A stretch of DNA of 64,000 nucleotides, from assembly GCF_029931775.1 (NCBI RefSeq), contig NC_079325.1, positions 36,930,673 through 36,994,672 on the forward strand. The letters are read 5' to 3'. Position numbers and translations under genes: made by a program. The stretch comes from Euleptes europaea. Taxonomy: Eukaryota; Chordata; Lepidosauria; Squamata; Sphaerodactylidae. This document shows, one piece after another, positions 9,994 to 21,052 of the stretch. Below the pieces are notes generated by a model. That model was not told where the DNA came from and ran no database searches. It worked only from the letters and a program-made list of their open reading frames with translations. How positions within the stretch are numbered: the stretch's first letter is position 1; the number at the start of each line of letters is the position of its first letter.

Positions 9994-11889
9994 CACTGAT
10001 TCCCAACCAGGGGTCCATGAACCACCAGGGGTCCATGAGAACTAAACCAGGGGTCCACAAAACAAAGTTATAAACCCATAATAAATTAATATTTACATGG
10101 GCGGCGTGGCGGCTCACGGGCGCAAAGCATGGCAGCGTGCAATGGTGACTCCGGAAGTGGCGCACGACAAGTAAGGAACATGCGGGGGCGGGGAGGCCGG
10201 GGGAGGGTGCAAGCGAGCCTCACACAACCACACACAATAGGAGAAACACTCGTCAAACCTTGTTTGATGATAGCTGTCGAAGAGGTTTTAGGGATGGAAG
10301 CCAAAAAGAAAATACAAGAAATACCTCTATTGAACAACACGGTAAAAGATTGAATTGAAATTATGTCAAATGACATCGAGGAGCAGCTTGTTTCGAAAAT
10401 AAAAAATTTGCCATGTTTCGCTTTGCAGTGTGATGAATCAACAGATGTTTCTAATTGCAGACAGTTGCTCGTATTTGTCCGCTTTTTAGACGACGACAAC
10501 ACTATTAAAGAGGAATTATTGATTTCGAGGAAACGAAACGACGTCAAAAGGTATCGACGTCATGAATATAATAGCGGAGTATTTTGAGAAACATAGCATT
10601 ATGTGGGAAAAGCTCGCTGGCTTCTGTACGGATGGCGCTCCAGCCATGTTAGGATCATGCTCAATTAATAAAACAGAAGAATCCTTCAGCAATAACAACT
10701 CATTGTATCATACATCGTCAGGCGTTAGCTTCCAAGACTCTTCCTAAAGCCTTGTTAATACCATGGAAATGGCCATAAAAGTGGTCAATGTTATTAAAAG
10801 CAGCGCCTTAAATACACGCCTTTTTAAAAAACTGTGCACTGAAATGGACTCCGATCATGAGACTCTTCTTTTCCACACCGAAGTTCGTTGGCTATCGAAA
10901 GGCAATATGCTGGGAAGGTTATTTGAACTAAGAAAAGAGGTTGAGCTGTTTCTAGCCGAGAAGAAAATTAAAGATTTACTAGAGCTGTTTTCTGATTCAA
11001 AAAGTCAGATGCATTTGGCTTATCTTGTGGAAATTTTCTCACATTTGAATAAACTAAACTTACAGTTGCAAGGTTCTGAAAACATAAATTTAGCAGGTGT
11101 GGGAAACATTTTTATGTTTGAAGACAAACTGCGTGCCTTTATTTGCAAACTTCAATTATGGGTAGGTGAAAACAATTATTCTGCGTTTGTGACATTAAAA
11201 GCACTGGTCGATGATAGTAAAGATGACATGATCACTGCAAATATACAAGACAACATCAGAAGTCATCTGCAAATGCTGGTCGATGAATTCCACCGTTACT
11301 TCCCGGAATATAACCAGACAGAATCAAAAGATACCCAAAAGCTGATTCACAATCCTTTTAGTATTGCTGTTGAAGAGGTTGCAGAAGAAATCCAGGAAGA
11401 GCTCATTGAATTCCAAAATGATAGGCACTGTAAGGATGCGTTTGAATCAGTTTCTCTTGAAGAGTTCTGGTGTAAAAAAGCAATTTCATATCCTACAGTT
11501 CGGGGATTCGCCTTGCGATATCTTATGCTCTTCTCCACAACTTATTTATGCGAACAAGGGTTTTCTGCTTTGCTTATAATTAAGAACAAGACCAGAAATC
11601 GATGGGAAGCAAGTGATGATATTCGTGTAGCTCTGAGCAACAGTATTAGCCCCAGAATTGCCCAGCTTGTAAAAAGGATGCAAGCTCAAAAATCACATTG
11701 ATTTACAATTAAAAGTTCTCTATTATAAAAATATATATTCAAATATTATTCTAAGTTTAATGTTTAACTAACAGTTATGATTAAAGTTTATTTTCAAATT
11801 CTCAGAATTTTTATTTTGAACCTTGGGGTCCCTGAACTGAACAAAAAAGTCCTAGTGGTCCCTGGTCAAAAAAAGGTTGGGAACCACTG
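9994..11889 (+). mobile_element. hAT DNA transposon, 1896 bp, with decayed transposase
   Basis: Terminal inverted repeats are CACTGATTCCCAACC (left) and the complement of CAGTGGTTCCCAACC (right), two mismatches in 15. The 8-bp target duplication ATCTAGAC is exact at 9986-9993 and 11890-11897. Subterminal GGGGTCC repeats occur at both ends. The CAGTGGTTCCCAACC end and the transposase place it among hAT elements of the Charlie/ZBED kind. Confidence 0.93.
10207..11701 (+). pseudogene. hAT transposase (ZBED5/GTF2IRD2-like), broken
   Basis: The N-terminal part (TIGETLVKPCLMIAVEEVLG, 10234-) is followed by a stop at 10351-10353 where relatives have an arginine. The first catalytic block reads PCFALQCDESTDVSNCRQLL (10411-). 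A frame change near 10545-10562 leads to LAGFCTDGAPAMLGS, the second acidic block. The stretch 10665-10760 is scrambled and holds another stop. The remainder, 10763-11701, is one open frame of 312 codons with RWLSKGNML and the C-terminal hATC dimerisation region (TTYLCEQGFSALLIIKNKTR). The BED zinc finger normally at the N-terminus is not visible. Domesticated relatives exist in tetrapods, but the breaks argue against use here. Confidence 0.87.
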
Positions 11890-12192
11890 ATCTAGACATT
11901 AGAAAGAATTTTCTGACCGTTCGAGTGGTTCCTCAGTGGAACAGGCTTCCTCAGGAGGTGGTAAGCTCTCCTTCCCTGGAGGTTTTTAAGAAGAGGCTGG
12001 ATGGCCATCTGTCATCAATGCTGATTCTATGATCTTAGGCAGATGATGAGAGGGAGGGCATCTTGGCCATCTTCTGGACATGGAGTGGGGGTCACTGGGG
12101 GTGTCGGGGGGAGGTGGTTGTGGGCTTCCTGCATTGTCCAGGGGGTTGGATGAGATGACCCTGGTAGTCCCTTCCAACTCTATGATTCTATG

Positions 12193-12303
12193 AGTCCCCC
12201 CTTCAAAGCATCCATTTTCTCCAGGGAAACTGATATCTGTAGGATGGAGAAGACCTGTAATTCCAGGGGATCCCCAGGTCCCACCTGGAGGCTGGCATCT
12301 CTA
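12193..12303 (-). mobile_element. GGGTTGCC MITE, right part (continues 9338-9425)
   Basis: Carries AAAGCATCCATTTTCTCCAG, a GATATCTGTAGG stretch and CCCACCTGGAGGCTGGCATC, the distal half of the second subfamily. Confidence 0.75.
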
Positions 12304-12589
12304 ATGCCACCAGCTGTGCAAGAGCAAAAGCAGCTTCTTCCAGATAACACAAACAAGCCAAGCCATGCACTGCAGAATCCATGTGGAAATATAACCAACA
12401 TGTTTTAACAATACTTTAAAAAGTAGCAGAAGACAATGAGGGACTGGGAATCAGTTGGAAGACAAGTGAAACACACTGTATTCTTCATTGGCTGTGGAAC
12501 TCACTGCGACATGACAGTCACTGGGATAAATACTTTAAAAAAGAATTAGGAAAATATTTGGATGTTTATTATGTGGCTACTACACAGAC

Positions 12590-12892
12590 TTAGGAGCCCC
12601 GTAGCACAGAGTGGTAAGATGCAGTACTGCAGTCCAAGCTCTGCTCACAACCTGAGTTTGATCCCGACGGAAATTGGTTTCAGGTAGCCGGCTCAAGGTT
12701 GACTCAGCCTTCCATCCTTCTGAGATTGGTAAAAATGAGTACCCAGCTTGCTTGGGGGTAAAGGGAAAATGACTGGGGAAGGCACTGGCAAACCACCCTG
12801 CAAACAAAGTCTGCCTAGGAAACGTCAGCATGTGATGTCACCCCATGGGTCAGGAATGACCCGGTGCTTGCACAGGGGACCTTTACCTTACT
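12590..12892 (+). repeat. tRNA-headed SINE, family D
   Basis: Full length, flanked by an exact 12-bp target duplication TACTACACAGAC at 12578-12589 and 12893-12904. Confidence 0.9.
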
Positions 12893-13299
12893 TACTACAC
12901 AGACATGCATCCCTAACATTTTTGGGGTCATGCTCAGGGTCCCCAGCATCGACAGCAGCTTACAGGTATATTCTGCTCTGTTCAGTCTTTATTACGGCCC
13001 TCACGCCATTCAGAAGCAGAGTAAAACCGATAAAAACATTACTATAACATTAATTAACTACATAAAACCTCTCTATACATCCCTTGTCTTAAGATACCTC
13101 CAGTTAAAAGGTTCGAATCTGAGTAAATTATGCCCTGGATGTTATCTTGGCTCATATTTTCATTGCAGAACACAGAAACTTCACCACAGAAACAGCAGAT
13201 TACAGGCATATTAAAAATTACCAATGCAATAAATATATTACTACCGTTAACTTGAGGTTGGATCCTACTACTGAAGAAAGTCACTAAAAATTTCCAAAG

Positions 13300-13560
13300 C
13301 TGTTGAATTCTTTATTGTATGATCGCAGGAGACAGCAAAGCAGAATCTTCGGGGGGGTAGGGGTTACCTCTTCCCAACTACATTTATAGTCCTCCAGATA
13401 AGCATGTGCAACTAGAACTTAAACATGGAATTTTCCAGTGCAACTGACTTCTTAGTAACTTTTCTCTACAGCTGGCATGGGTTGATCCAGACCAGTTAGT
13501 TCTAGCTTCGAGGTCACTTACCCTTCTTTATCTTTTCGGCCACAGCACTTCTCACCTAGC
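13300..13560 (-). repeat. Possible solo LTR, minus strand
   Basis: On the minus strand a TATA-like ACTATAAATG is followed about 70 bp later by AATAAAG, the spacing of an LTR promoter and polyadenylation signal. Ends and target duplication were not located. Old fragment at best; an unrelated AT-rich stretch is possible. Confidence 0.3.
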
Positions 13561-13828
13561 CTACTTGACTTCGCAGGTTCTGTCTCCACTCGGTTCATTT
13601 TTTTACTTCCACAGTCCTCCCTTTGTGAATTCTTATTCACACTCTGCTTTACACATTCTATTCCACCCTTCATCAGCCTTTTCCTTTGCTTCCAACGTGT
13701 GCAAAACCATCCTGTTCTTGGTCATTAATTGGGTCGTCTTTTTCACGACACGTTTACAGCAATCAGATTTCGTGAATGTCAGCCATGTTTAAACAAAACA
13801 TCCATCATCTAGAAGCTACGTATATACA

Positions 13829-14010
13829 GGGTTGCTAGCGCCGGGTTGTGAAATACTTGAGGAGGGCGGGGTTTGGGGAGGGGAGGGACTTCAATGCCAT
13901 AGAGTTCAATTGTCAAAGTGGCCATTTCTCCAAGCAAACTGATCTCTGTCGGCTGGAGATCAGTTGTAATAGCAGGAGATCTCCAGCTACTACCTGGAGG
14001 TTGGCAACCC
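13829..14010 (-). mobile_element. GGGTTGCC MITE, reverse, with internal deletion
   Basis: Both ends recognisable (GGGTTGCTAG... and TTGGCAACCC/TA) but about 20 bp shorter than the reference near the left end. Confidence 0.75.
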
Positions 14011-14149
14011 TACATATATATCTGAGTTGGTACTTAGTCTGCTGCCTCTGAATATACAGGTTTAACTGCAATTACTAACAGCCTTTGATAGACCCATGAC
14101 CATGTGTCTAATCCTTTCCCCCCCCAACTGTGATGGCTAGCTCCTTCAT

Positions 14150-14335
14150 GCTAGCATGGTATAGTGGCTAGAGTGACAGAGTTGGATCTGGAAGACCCAG
14201 GTTCAAATCCCCACTGTGCCTTGACCAGTCACTCTCTCTCAGTCTAACATACCTGTTCATTAGGATAAAATAGAGGAGGGTGGAGAACAATATTGTAATC
14301 TGCTTTGGGTCCCAGGTGGGGAGAAAAAAGAAGCA
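14150..14335 (+). repeat. tRNA-headed SINE, short variant of family B
   Basis: Head CTAGCATGGTATAGTGGCTAG with B-box AGGTTCAAATCCCC, then a short body ending TTGGGTCCCAGGTGGGGAGA. Confidence 0.65.
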
Positions 14336-14882
14336 TAACTGCGGAAAGACCCTTTGGCCCCCCGTACCAGTTGATGAAGGCTCTTATCTGCCTGCATGTT
14401 CTTTGCAATCTCTTGTGGATTTTGAAGCAAGGGGATGCCAGTCAATTGACCACCACAGTTTCTGTCTTTTACAGCTGAGGGATATTTTAATTTCACAACA
14501 GATCTGGTTTTGCTTATTGCAGAATAGCCATGACAAAACATACATTCAGAAGCATTTCCTGTCTAATGAGGCACAGTCACAGGGTGCTGAAGGCAGGAAA
14601 GCGGGGACGCTCTAGCCCAAATGCACGCAGAAAAAACAATTTCGAAGACGGCAACTGCAAAATCTTCCTTCAATAGGGACAAAAAAAGGTCAGTGAGGGG
14701 ATTTATTAAGATATGTAATCTCGCCTTCCCCAATAAAGGGTCAAAACAAATGTGAAGAAAGGACATCTGTAAACAGATCTACATCTCTCATGGATTTTAA
14801 ACTGCAAACAGGACCTGGGGAGGGTTGTAATCCTTTCCCTTGCATTCTTTTCACAATCCCTCCCTCGCCAGGCTATTTGGTA

Positions 14883-15018
14883 GGGTTGCCAACCTCTAGG
14901 TAATAGCTGGAGATCTGCTATTACAACTGATCTCCAGCTGATAGAGATCAGATCACCTGGAGAAAATGGCCGCTTTGGCAATTGGACTCTATGGCATTGA
15001 AGCCCCTCCCCTAGGGCT
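14883..15018 (+). mobile_element. GGGTTGCC MITE, forward, 3'-truncated
   Basis: Left two thirds only, up to GAAGCCCCTCCCC, where the next element begins. Confidence 0.75.
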
Positions 15019-15019
15019 A

Positions 15020-15309
15020 GGGTTGCCAGGTGCCTGCTGGTGGCGGGCAAACCCCTGGTAAAGTGCCCTTCTGCCCACTGACCAGCTGAGGGTCGATGGG
15101 TAATTGTGCACGCGCAGGCCCACGTGCCAGCCGGGAAGCCTCTCCTCTCCCTTCCCGGGGCGAGTGGGCCGCCCGCTTCAGGCCAGCACACCAGCCGGAA
15201 ACCTTCCCTCGCCCTCAGTTTACACTGAACTGCAGCCCCGAGCGCCAGGTGGCACGCACCAAACTAAAGAGAAACCTCCCAACGAAGGTGAGTGGGGACC
15301 TAGCAACCC
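15020..15309. mobile_element. GGGTTGCC-ended element with an unrelated CpG-rich core
   Basis: Begins TA/GGGTTGCCAGGTGCCTGC and ends GGGGACCTAGCAACCC/TA like the common family, but its 290-bp interior, rich in CpG (GCACGCGCAGG, CCGGGGCGAGTGGGCCGCCC), does not match the reference. Either a different non-autonomous member mobilised by the same transposase or a family member that captured foreign DNA. Confidence 0.6.
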
Positions 15310-15315
15310 TACTTA

Positions 15316-15519
15316 GGGTTGCCAACCTCCAGGTACTAGCTGGAGATCTCCTGCTATTACAACTCATCTCCAGCTGAAAGAGATCAGTTCACCTGGAGAA
15401 AATGGCCACTTCGGCAATTGGATTCTATGGCATTGAAGTTCTCCCCTCCCCAAACCCCGCCCTCCTCAGGCTCTGCCCCAAAAACCTCCCGTAGGTGGCA
15501 AAGAGGGCCCTGACAACAC
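15316..15519 (+). mobile_element. GGGTTGCC MITE, forward
   Basis: Left end and TA intact; the right terminus has drifted (GACAACACTA). Confidence 0.8.
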
Positions 15520-15534
15520 TACTATTTGGTGTTG

Positions 15535-15735
15535 CAAAAGTGCTGTCAAGTTGTAGCCAACTAATGGCAACCTTGTAAGGTTTTCAAGGCAAAAGATGAA
15601 CAGAGGTGGTTTGCCGTTGCCTGCCTCTGCATAGCAACCCTTGACTTCCTTCCCAGTCTCCCATCCAAGCTCTAGCCCTGCTTAGCTTCCCAGATCAGAC
15701 CAGATCAGGCTAGCCTGGGCCATCCCGGTCAAGGT
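15535..15735 (-). repeat. 5S rRNA-headed SINE, minus strand
   Basis: Minus-strand reading gives TGACCGGGATGGCCCAGGC, then CTAAGCAGGGCTAG and GATGGGAGACTGGG, a worn 5S head, followed by the GCAAACCACCTCTGTTC and TTGAAAACCTTACAAGG tail phrases. Confidence 0.75.
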
Positions 15736-16531
15736 GGAGGCTATTTACACGTTTCAAACCTGCATGAGACAGCTGAAGGTCCCTGGCCACATCTTGTCTG
15801 ACTGAATTTGGAGGGGTGGGGATCAGGAAACCGGAGCAGCTCCCAGTAACTACAAATGCTAGACCGGTTTGTGGATTCAAACTAACCCGCTGCCTGCTGA
15901 ATGCAGAAAGGAAGGAAGCAAAATGACTCCTTTGGCTTTACTCCCTCTAGGTCTTCCTCCTAAAGCAATAGTTCTCAGACCATGGGCCCAGGACCAAAAA
16001 AAAATGGGTCACAGTTCTCTTGCACAAGGGTCATGAGGCCCAGAGGGAGGAGGAGTGAGATTTAGGTCTGCCTCTGCAGCATGTGTGAAATGGAAATGCA
16101 ATACAGCTTGTTGCTCAGTAATTCTATATATTTATGAATGCCGAACATGCAAAACAAAACAGAAACTTGTTCAGTGTTAAGCTGCTAATGTGAGATTCCT
16201 TCATTTGATGTTGGGGAGGGGGAAAGAAGCATTGAGTTCCTTTGCGAGTGGGTCCCGAAAGTACAATAGATTTAGAAGTGGGTCCCAATAAGTACAGTAA
16301 ATTTAGATGTGGGTTCCACTTCAGAAAGTCTGAGAACCTTTGCCCTGGGACATTCTTCAATGTGAACATGAAACTTCAGCCTTCTCAGGAAATCTGGGCT
16401 CACAGAAGGAAGGAAGAGAGGGATAAAGATTGTTATGTGGTCTGATTTTCTTGGAGCTGGCTTGCTGGCAGCGGGCTTTGCCTTCCCTGCCGGAAAGTTG
16501 ATGAATCTTCCCAAAGACACTGTTGGAAGTA

Positions 16532-16731
16532 AGGTTGCCAACTCTGCATTGGGAAAGTCCTGAAGATACTGGGGGTGAAGCCAGGAGAGGGCGGGGTTCA
16601 GGGAGGGGAGAGACCTCTGTGGGGTATAATGCCATAGAATCTACTCTCCAAAGCAGCCATTTTCTGCAAGGGAACTGATCTCTGTTGTCTGGAGATTAGT
16701 TATAATCTGGGAGATCTCCAGGCCCCACATG
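16532..16731 (-). mobile_element. GGGTTGCC MITE, reverse, second subfamily
   Basis: AGGTTGCCAACTCTGCATTGG start, TATAATGCCATAGAATC middle, and GGCCCCACATGTA end; distinct wording from the reference but the same plan. Confidence 0.65.
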
Positions 16732-16733
16732 TA

Positions 16734-16930
16734 GGGTTGCCAGGTCCCTTTTCACCACCGGCGGGAGGTTTTTTTGGGCTGAGGAGGGCGGAGTTTGGGG
16801 AGGGGAGGGACTTCAATGCCATAGAGTCCAATTGCCAAAGCTGCCATTTTCTCCAGGTGAACTAATCGTTATCGGCTGGAGATCAGTTGTAATAGCAGGA
16901 GATCGCCAGCTAGTACCTGGAGGTTGGCAA
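16734..16930 (-). mobile_element. GGGTTGCC MITE, reverse
   Basis: Left end intact with TA; the right end stops at GGTTGGCAA. Confidence 0.78.
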
Positions 16931-17089
16931 TTGAAGTCCTTAGAATTCAATTTGGGCTGTGTGGAAACCCGCATGCATGAAGAGCTGATTGTTCTGTACA
17001 GCACTGTTAGGAAGGAACAGGGGGAAGCAACCTGCCGAGCAGCCACAAACTGGTCAACGAACAGTCGAGCAGTCCAACAACAACAGCAA

Positions 17090-18040
17090 AAAGCTTGATG
17101 TTTGCAACTGGCAAAGTCTTTAGAAACCAAGAAGCCTGGGAATTTGGTAAGGGTGCAGAGCACCCCTCTCAGAACTACAAATCCCAGGGTCCTTGGGACA
17201 AAATGAGTATCTGTTGAACTGCTTCAAAGCTATAGTTGATTTAGCCTTCTACTTTGCAATAGGATGCCCCTTGAAGTCAGAGCACAGGATTTTCCTTTGC
17301 AACAGTTTACAGGGGAAAGCCGTGGGAGTGGAAGCTCCTCCTAAAAGAGGGGACATCCAGTTGTCCACATGGGGCAAGATCCCTTTATGGAAGATGCCAG
17401 AATTAGTGCTTCCTTAGCATTCCCTAAACCTTTCTTGATTCCCAGAGGTTACTGGTCTGCTGTCTTGAGCCCCAAAGAACTAGTGATTTAGTTGAGCTGT
17501 ACTCCAAGCCTGACACCCAGCTAGGTCTTGTTGACTTGTTTTCACTAGGAGAGAACAAATATGAGCAAATGGTCTCCCCAGCTTGGGGGATCATCAAAAG
17601 AGCTTGACTTTTCCAACTCCCTTTGCTTGGGTGCGGTCAACTGCAGTCTCATAGTTAAGCAGGGACTATTTTGAATTTCGCCACCCTGCTCTTTCAGTCC
17701 CCCCTCATTTCACTTCCACTTCTCCCTTGTGCAGAACGAACTCATGATTAAAATATTGTCGAAGGCTTTCAAGAACCACTGAACTCATGATTCTTTGTAA
17801 TAATGTCGTTTCCTCATGAATTTTTGCTGTAAGTTATACAAATTTGGCATCCTTGCTTCACCTTCAGAAACCCACCACTGTACATTCCGCTGTTACACAT
17901 TATACATTGACAAATGGGGGGCCCATGAGACTCACAGGGGGGAGGATCCCATCTTTGCCCCCCATCACTGAGTTTAGTGTAGCTCCAGGTTCCCACCACC
18001 CCATTGTTCACTGCCACAGCTGCAGCCAAGCCTGGAACGT
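17090..18040. other. No gene recognised
   Basis: Unique-looking sequence. A scrap at 17755-17785 (TTGTCGAAGGCTTTCAAGAAC) matches one end of a reptile interspersed repeat whose other end may be represented at 28185-28330. Confidence 0.3.
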
Positions 18041-18041
18041 A

Positions 18042-18239
18042 GGGTTGCCAACCTCCAAGTACTAGCTGGAAATCTCCTGCTATTACAACTGATCTCCAGC
18101 GATCAGTTCACCTGGAGAAAATGGCTGCTTTGGCAATTGGACTCTATGGTATTGAAGTCCCTCCCCTCCCCAAGCCCCGCCCTCCTCAGGCTCTGCCCCA
18201 AAAACCTCCCGCCAGTGGCAAAGAGGGACCTGGCAACCC
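18042..18239 (+). mobile_element. GGGTTGCC MITE, forward
   Basis: Intact ends and TA flanks, with a small deletion in the inner inverted motif. Confidence 0.85.
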
Positions 18240-18310
18240 TACTGGAATGGCTCCCAATATCTGTTGCGGTCGGGCTCAGAGCAGCTCCCGGCATGCCCTG
18301 GGCCCAAGTA

Positions 18311-18516
18311 GGGTTGCCAACTGCCAGGTAATAGCAGGAGATGTCCTGCTAATTCAACTGATCTCCAGCCGATAAAGATCAGATCACCTGGAGAAAAATG
18401 GCCGCTTTGTCAACTGAACTCTATGGCATTGAAGTCCCTCCCCTCCCTAAGCCCCGCCCTCCTCAGGCTCCACCCCCAAAATCTCCCGCTGGTGGTGAAG
18501 AGGGACCTGGCAACCC
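18311..18516 (+). mobile_element. GGGTTGCC MITE, forward
   Basis: Intact ends and TA flanks. Shares the variant phrase AATTCAACTGATCTCC with the copies at 21220 and (complement) 5664 and 49184, marking a third subfamily. Confidence 0.85.
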
Positions 18517-18899
18517 TAGCCCAGAGTGGCTCCCAATGGCTGCCACAGCAGGATCACAGTGTGTTGTCTGCGCATGCACAGACAATACATTTTTATTTGG
18601 GGGACAATGGTTAAGGGTGGAATCAGAAGTGTTCGCTGCTTGAAAAATCTACATTTTAAAGGGTTTTTCTAAAATTCATTTGCGGCAAACTGTTGCAGAC
18701 TACAAAAGCCAGCAGTGCCGCCAAACTAACACAGAAGCTGCCACTGTGCTATTTCCTCCCCTTCCCACATGATGTGGTGCATGAAAAGCAAGTGCAAAGC
18801 GGAACTATGAACAGGAAAGAGAAAAGACAGGTGGGGGAAAACAATGATAAGCTTTGGACACCTCAGCTTGTAAAGTCCTGATTACTTATAGCAGTCAAT

Positions 18900-19200
18900 C
18901 AAGTAATTCAAGACAGAGGTTAACAATTAAGCAGGTCTTTTATTGATCAATAAGAGAGCAGATATAGCACGTGGAAGAACTCTTTTCTCAAAGTCAGAGC
19001 TCTTCGTAGAACAAAGGAAGACAACATGTTTTATAGGTCATTGACAGACAGCACTAATGATAATTACGTAGAAGACTTTAGCCACTGATTACATGGAACG
19101 TATAAGCAGATATTTACATATCCTATAGAAATCTTCGGAAGGTTTGACTATAGCTAATGATGAAGAAAAGAGAGTTAACATTCCATCATGACATTTCTTG
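18900..19200 (-). repeat. Possible solo LTR, minus strand
   Basis: On the minus strand CCTATAAAAC lies about 80 bp ahead of AATAAAAGA, as in an LTR. Boundaries are not defined and no internal viral genes are nearby. Low confidence. Confidence 0.35.
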
Positions 19201-19948
19201 CTCTTAAATCAAAGTTTTAGCCCCAATTAAGAAGCCTGCTTGTACCAAGCGAGAATGATCTCACATTCAGCTGACTGCAAACAGGTCATCCTGACCCAGG
19301 CTCCTCAGCATTAAATGTTACTTGACCAAAGAATACAGGTTACCCATAATGCAAAGTGATTCTAGACTTGTGTATGACAATATATATATGTGTGTGTGTG
19401 TCTTATGCTATCTGAATATACATATGTGTGTAGAATATATGTGTCTGATGCTTAGGCTCTTATATCTGAGCATGGCATCTTATATTAACTTGTGAATGTG
19501 CATATATATATGAGAGAGTATATGCTTTTCCCATAAATGAAGTTAATACGGCATTTCAAGCTCAAAAACCTTTTAGCCCCCAGAAGAGTGTCATGGTTTT
19601 GTAATGTGCTTAGGTTAGGGTAAATTGACAAAAACCCTTTAGATTGAGGAAAAACAATAGGTAAAAATTTTTTCCAGCTCTTCCTAATCCAAGAACTAAG
19701 AAATAATGCACATAGTTGGACCATTGGAGGTAGGGGCAGTCTTAGCCAATGGGCAACAGGGACAGCTGCCCCAGGCCCTGCACTCAACTGCCCATGGCCT
19801 TTCACCCCTGAAGGGGAGGAAAGAAGAGCAGGCTCCTGCACCTGCTTGTGCTTGACCTGTCTCTGGCTTGGTAGCTGGCTTCCAGCATCAGCTGTGGTTC
19901 CTGCCCAAATTGCAGTGTATGGGCCACTCCTTGCTTGGCCTATGTGTA

Positions 19949-20151
19949 GGGTTGCCAGCCTGGGTTGGGAAATACCTGGAGACTTTGGGGGTAGAGCCTG
20001 AGGAGGGCAGGTTTGGAGAGGGGAGGGACTTCAATGCCATAGAGTCCAATCGCCAAAGTGGCCATTTTCTCCAGGTGAATTGATCTCTATCGGCTGGAGA
20101 TCAGTTGTAATAGTGGGAGATCTTCAGCCACCTCCTGGAGGTTGGCAACCC
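19949..20151 (-). mobile_element. GGGTTGCC MITE, reverse
   Basis: Starts TA/GGGTTGCCAGCCTGGGTTGG and ends GGTTGGCAACCC/TA; the right end runs into a tandem repeat that reuses it. Confidence 0.8.
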
Positions 20152-20310
20152 TACCTGGGCAGGAGGACAGTGATTCTGAAGCCCCATCCTGAACCTTTGG
20201 CAACCCTACCTGGGCAGGAGGACAGTGATTCTGAAGCCCCATCCTGAACTTTTGGCAACCCTACCTGGGCAGGAGGACAGTGATTCTGAAGCCATATCCT
20301 GAACTTTTGG
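20146..20310. repeat. Tandem repeat, 3 units of 55 bp
   Basis: Units start at 20146, 20201 and 20256 with CAACCCTACCTGGGCAGGAG and differ by only a few bases. The first ten bases of each unit are the MITE end plus its TA flank. Confidence 0.92.
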
Positions 20311-20371
20311 TCCGGTCCCCAGAATCATGAAGACTGCCCCTGAATGAAGGCCTGGTCTACACATAAGCACA

Positions 20372-20595
20372 GTGAACACATGAACACATGGAGCTGCCTT
20401 ATACTGAATCAGGCCCTTGGTCCATCAAAGTCAGTATTGTCTACTCAGACCAGCAGCGGCTCTCCAGGGTCTCAGGCAGAGGTCTTCCACATCACCTACC
20501 TGCCTAGTCCCTTTAATTGGAGATGCCAGGGACTGAACCTGGGACCTTCTGCATGCCAAGCAGATGCTCTACCACAGAGCCACGGCCGCTCCCCT
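20372..20595 (-). repeat. tRNA-headed SINE, family C, minus strand
   Basis: On the minus strand it opens with a tRNA-like head (CCGTGGCTCTGTGGTAGAGC, then GCAGAAGGTCCCAGGTTC) and runs to TTCAGTATAAGGCAGCTCC. Full length, about 220 bp. Confidence 0.85.
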
Positions 20596-20610
20596 AAGTG
20601 AGGTGATAAC

Positions 20611-20824
20611 AGAGTAGCCAACTCTGGGTTGGGAACTACCTGGAGATTTTGGGAGTGGAGCCTGGGGAGAGCAGGCTTTTGGGGAGGAAGTTACAATAGC
20701 AGGGTATATTTCCATAGAGTTCACCATCCAAAGGAGCCATTTTCTCCAGAGAAACTGATATCTGTCATCTGGAGATCAGCTGTAATTCTGGGAGATCCCC
20801 ATGCCCCACCTGGAGGTGGGCTGC
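20611..20824 (-). mobile_element. GGGTTGCC MITE, reverse, second subfamily, worn
   Basis: AGTAGCCAACTCTGGGTTGG start and CCCCACCTGGAGGTGGGCTG end. Confidence 0.6.
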
Positions 20825-20984
20825 TCTGGGTGACACAGTGGCAGCAAATGCAAAATACTGCAACGTTAACGTATTAATTGATTAACAAAAGGTGTGACAT
20901 GCTTTGTGGTGTTGGATTTTGCTATAGATCAACATGGGTTACCTTTGGGGAGGGGGATACTTGAAATCCTGTAGCAAGAGGTGC

Positions 20985-21052
20985 TGAGGATTTAATCTGG
21001 CCCTTCTGCATTCAAAGCACAAGCACTCTGCCACTGCGTCGTGGTCCCTTTC
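20985..21052 (-). repeat. tRNA-headed SINE family C fragment
   Basis: Only the head remains (complement of CCCTTCTGCATTCAAAGC ... CACTCTGCCACTGCG). Confidence 0.5.

Larger units (their letters stand above)
9426..12192 (+). repeat. CR1 LINE 3' end, 5'-truncated, interrupted by a hAT element
   Basis: CR1 sequence is 9426-9993 and 11890-12192. Frames give the CR1 ORF2 C-terminus: [36 protein letters not shown], then beyond the hAT RKNFLTVRVVPQWNRLPQEV and SPSLEVFKKRLDGHL. The 3' end GGTTGGATGAGATGACC...CCAACTCTATGATTCTATGA is the characteristic CR1 terminus with its repeated ATTCTATGA unit. Reading frames are decayed. Confidence 0.88.

Noticed and set aside
10129-10353. 74-codon frame at the start of the hAT as a separate gene
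   Set aside because: Its second half continues collinearly into the transposase beyond a single stop codon, so it is part of that broken gene.
18121-18375. Reading frames of 60-90 codons starting [18 protein letters not shown] and close variants, seen many times
   Set aside because: Every one lies in a GGGTTGCC MITE. Repetition reflects repeat copies, not a gene family; frames end at the element borders.
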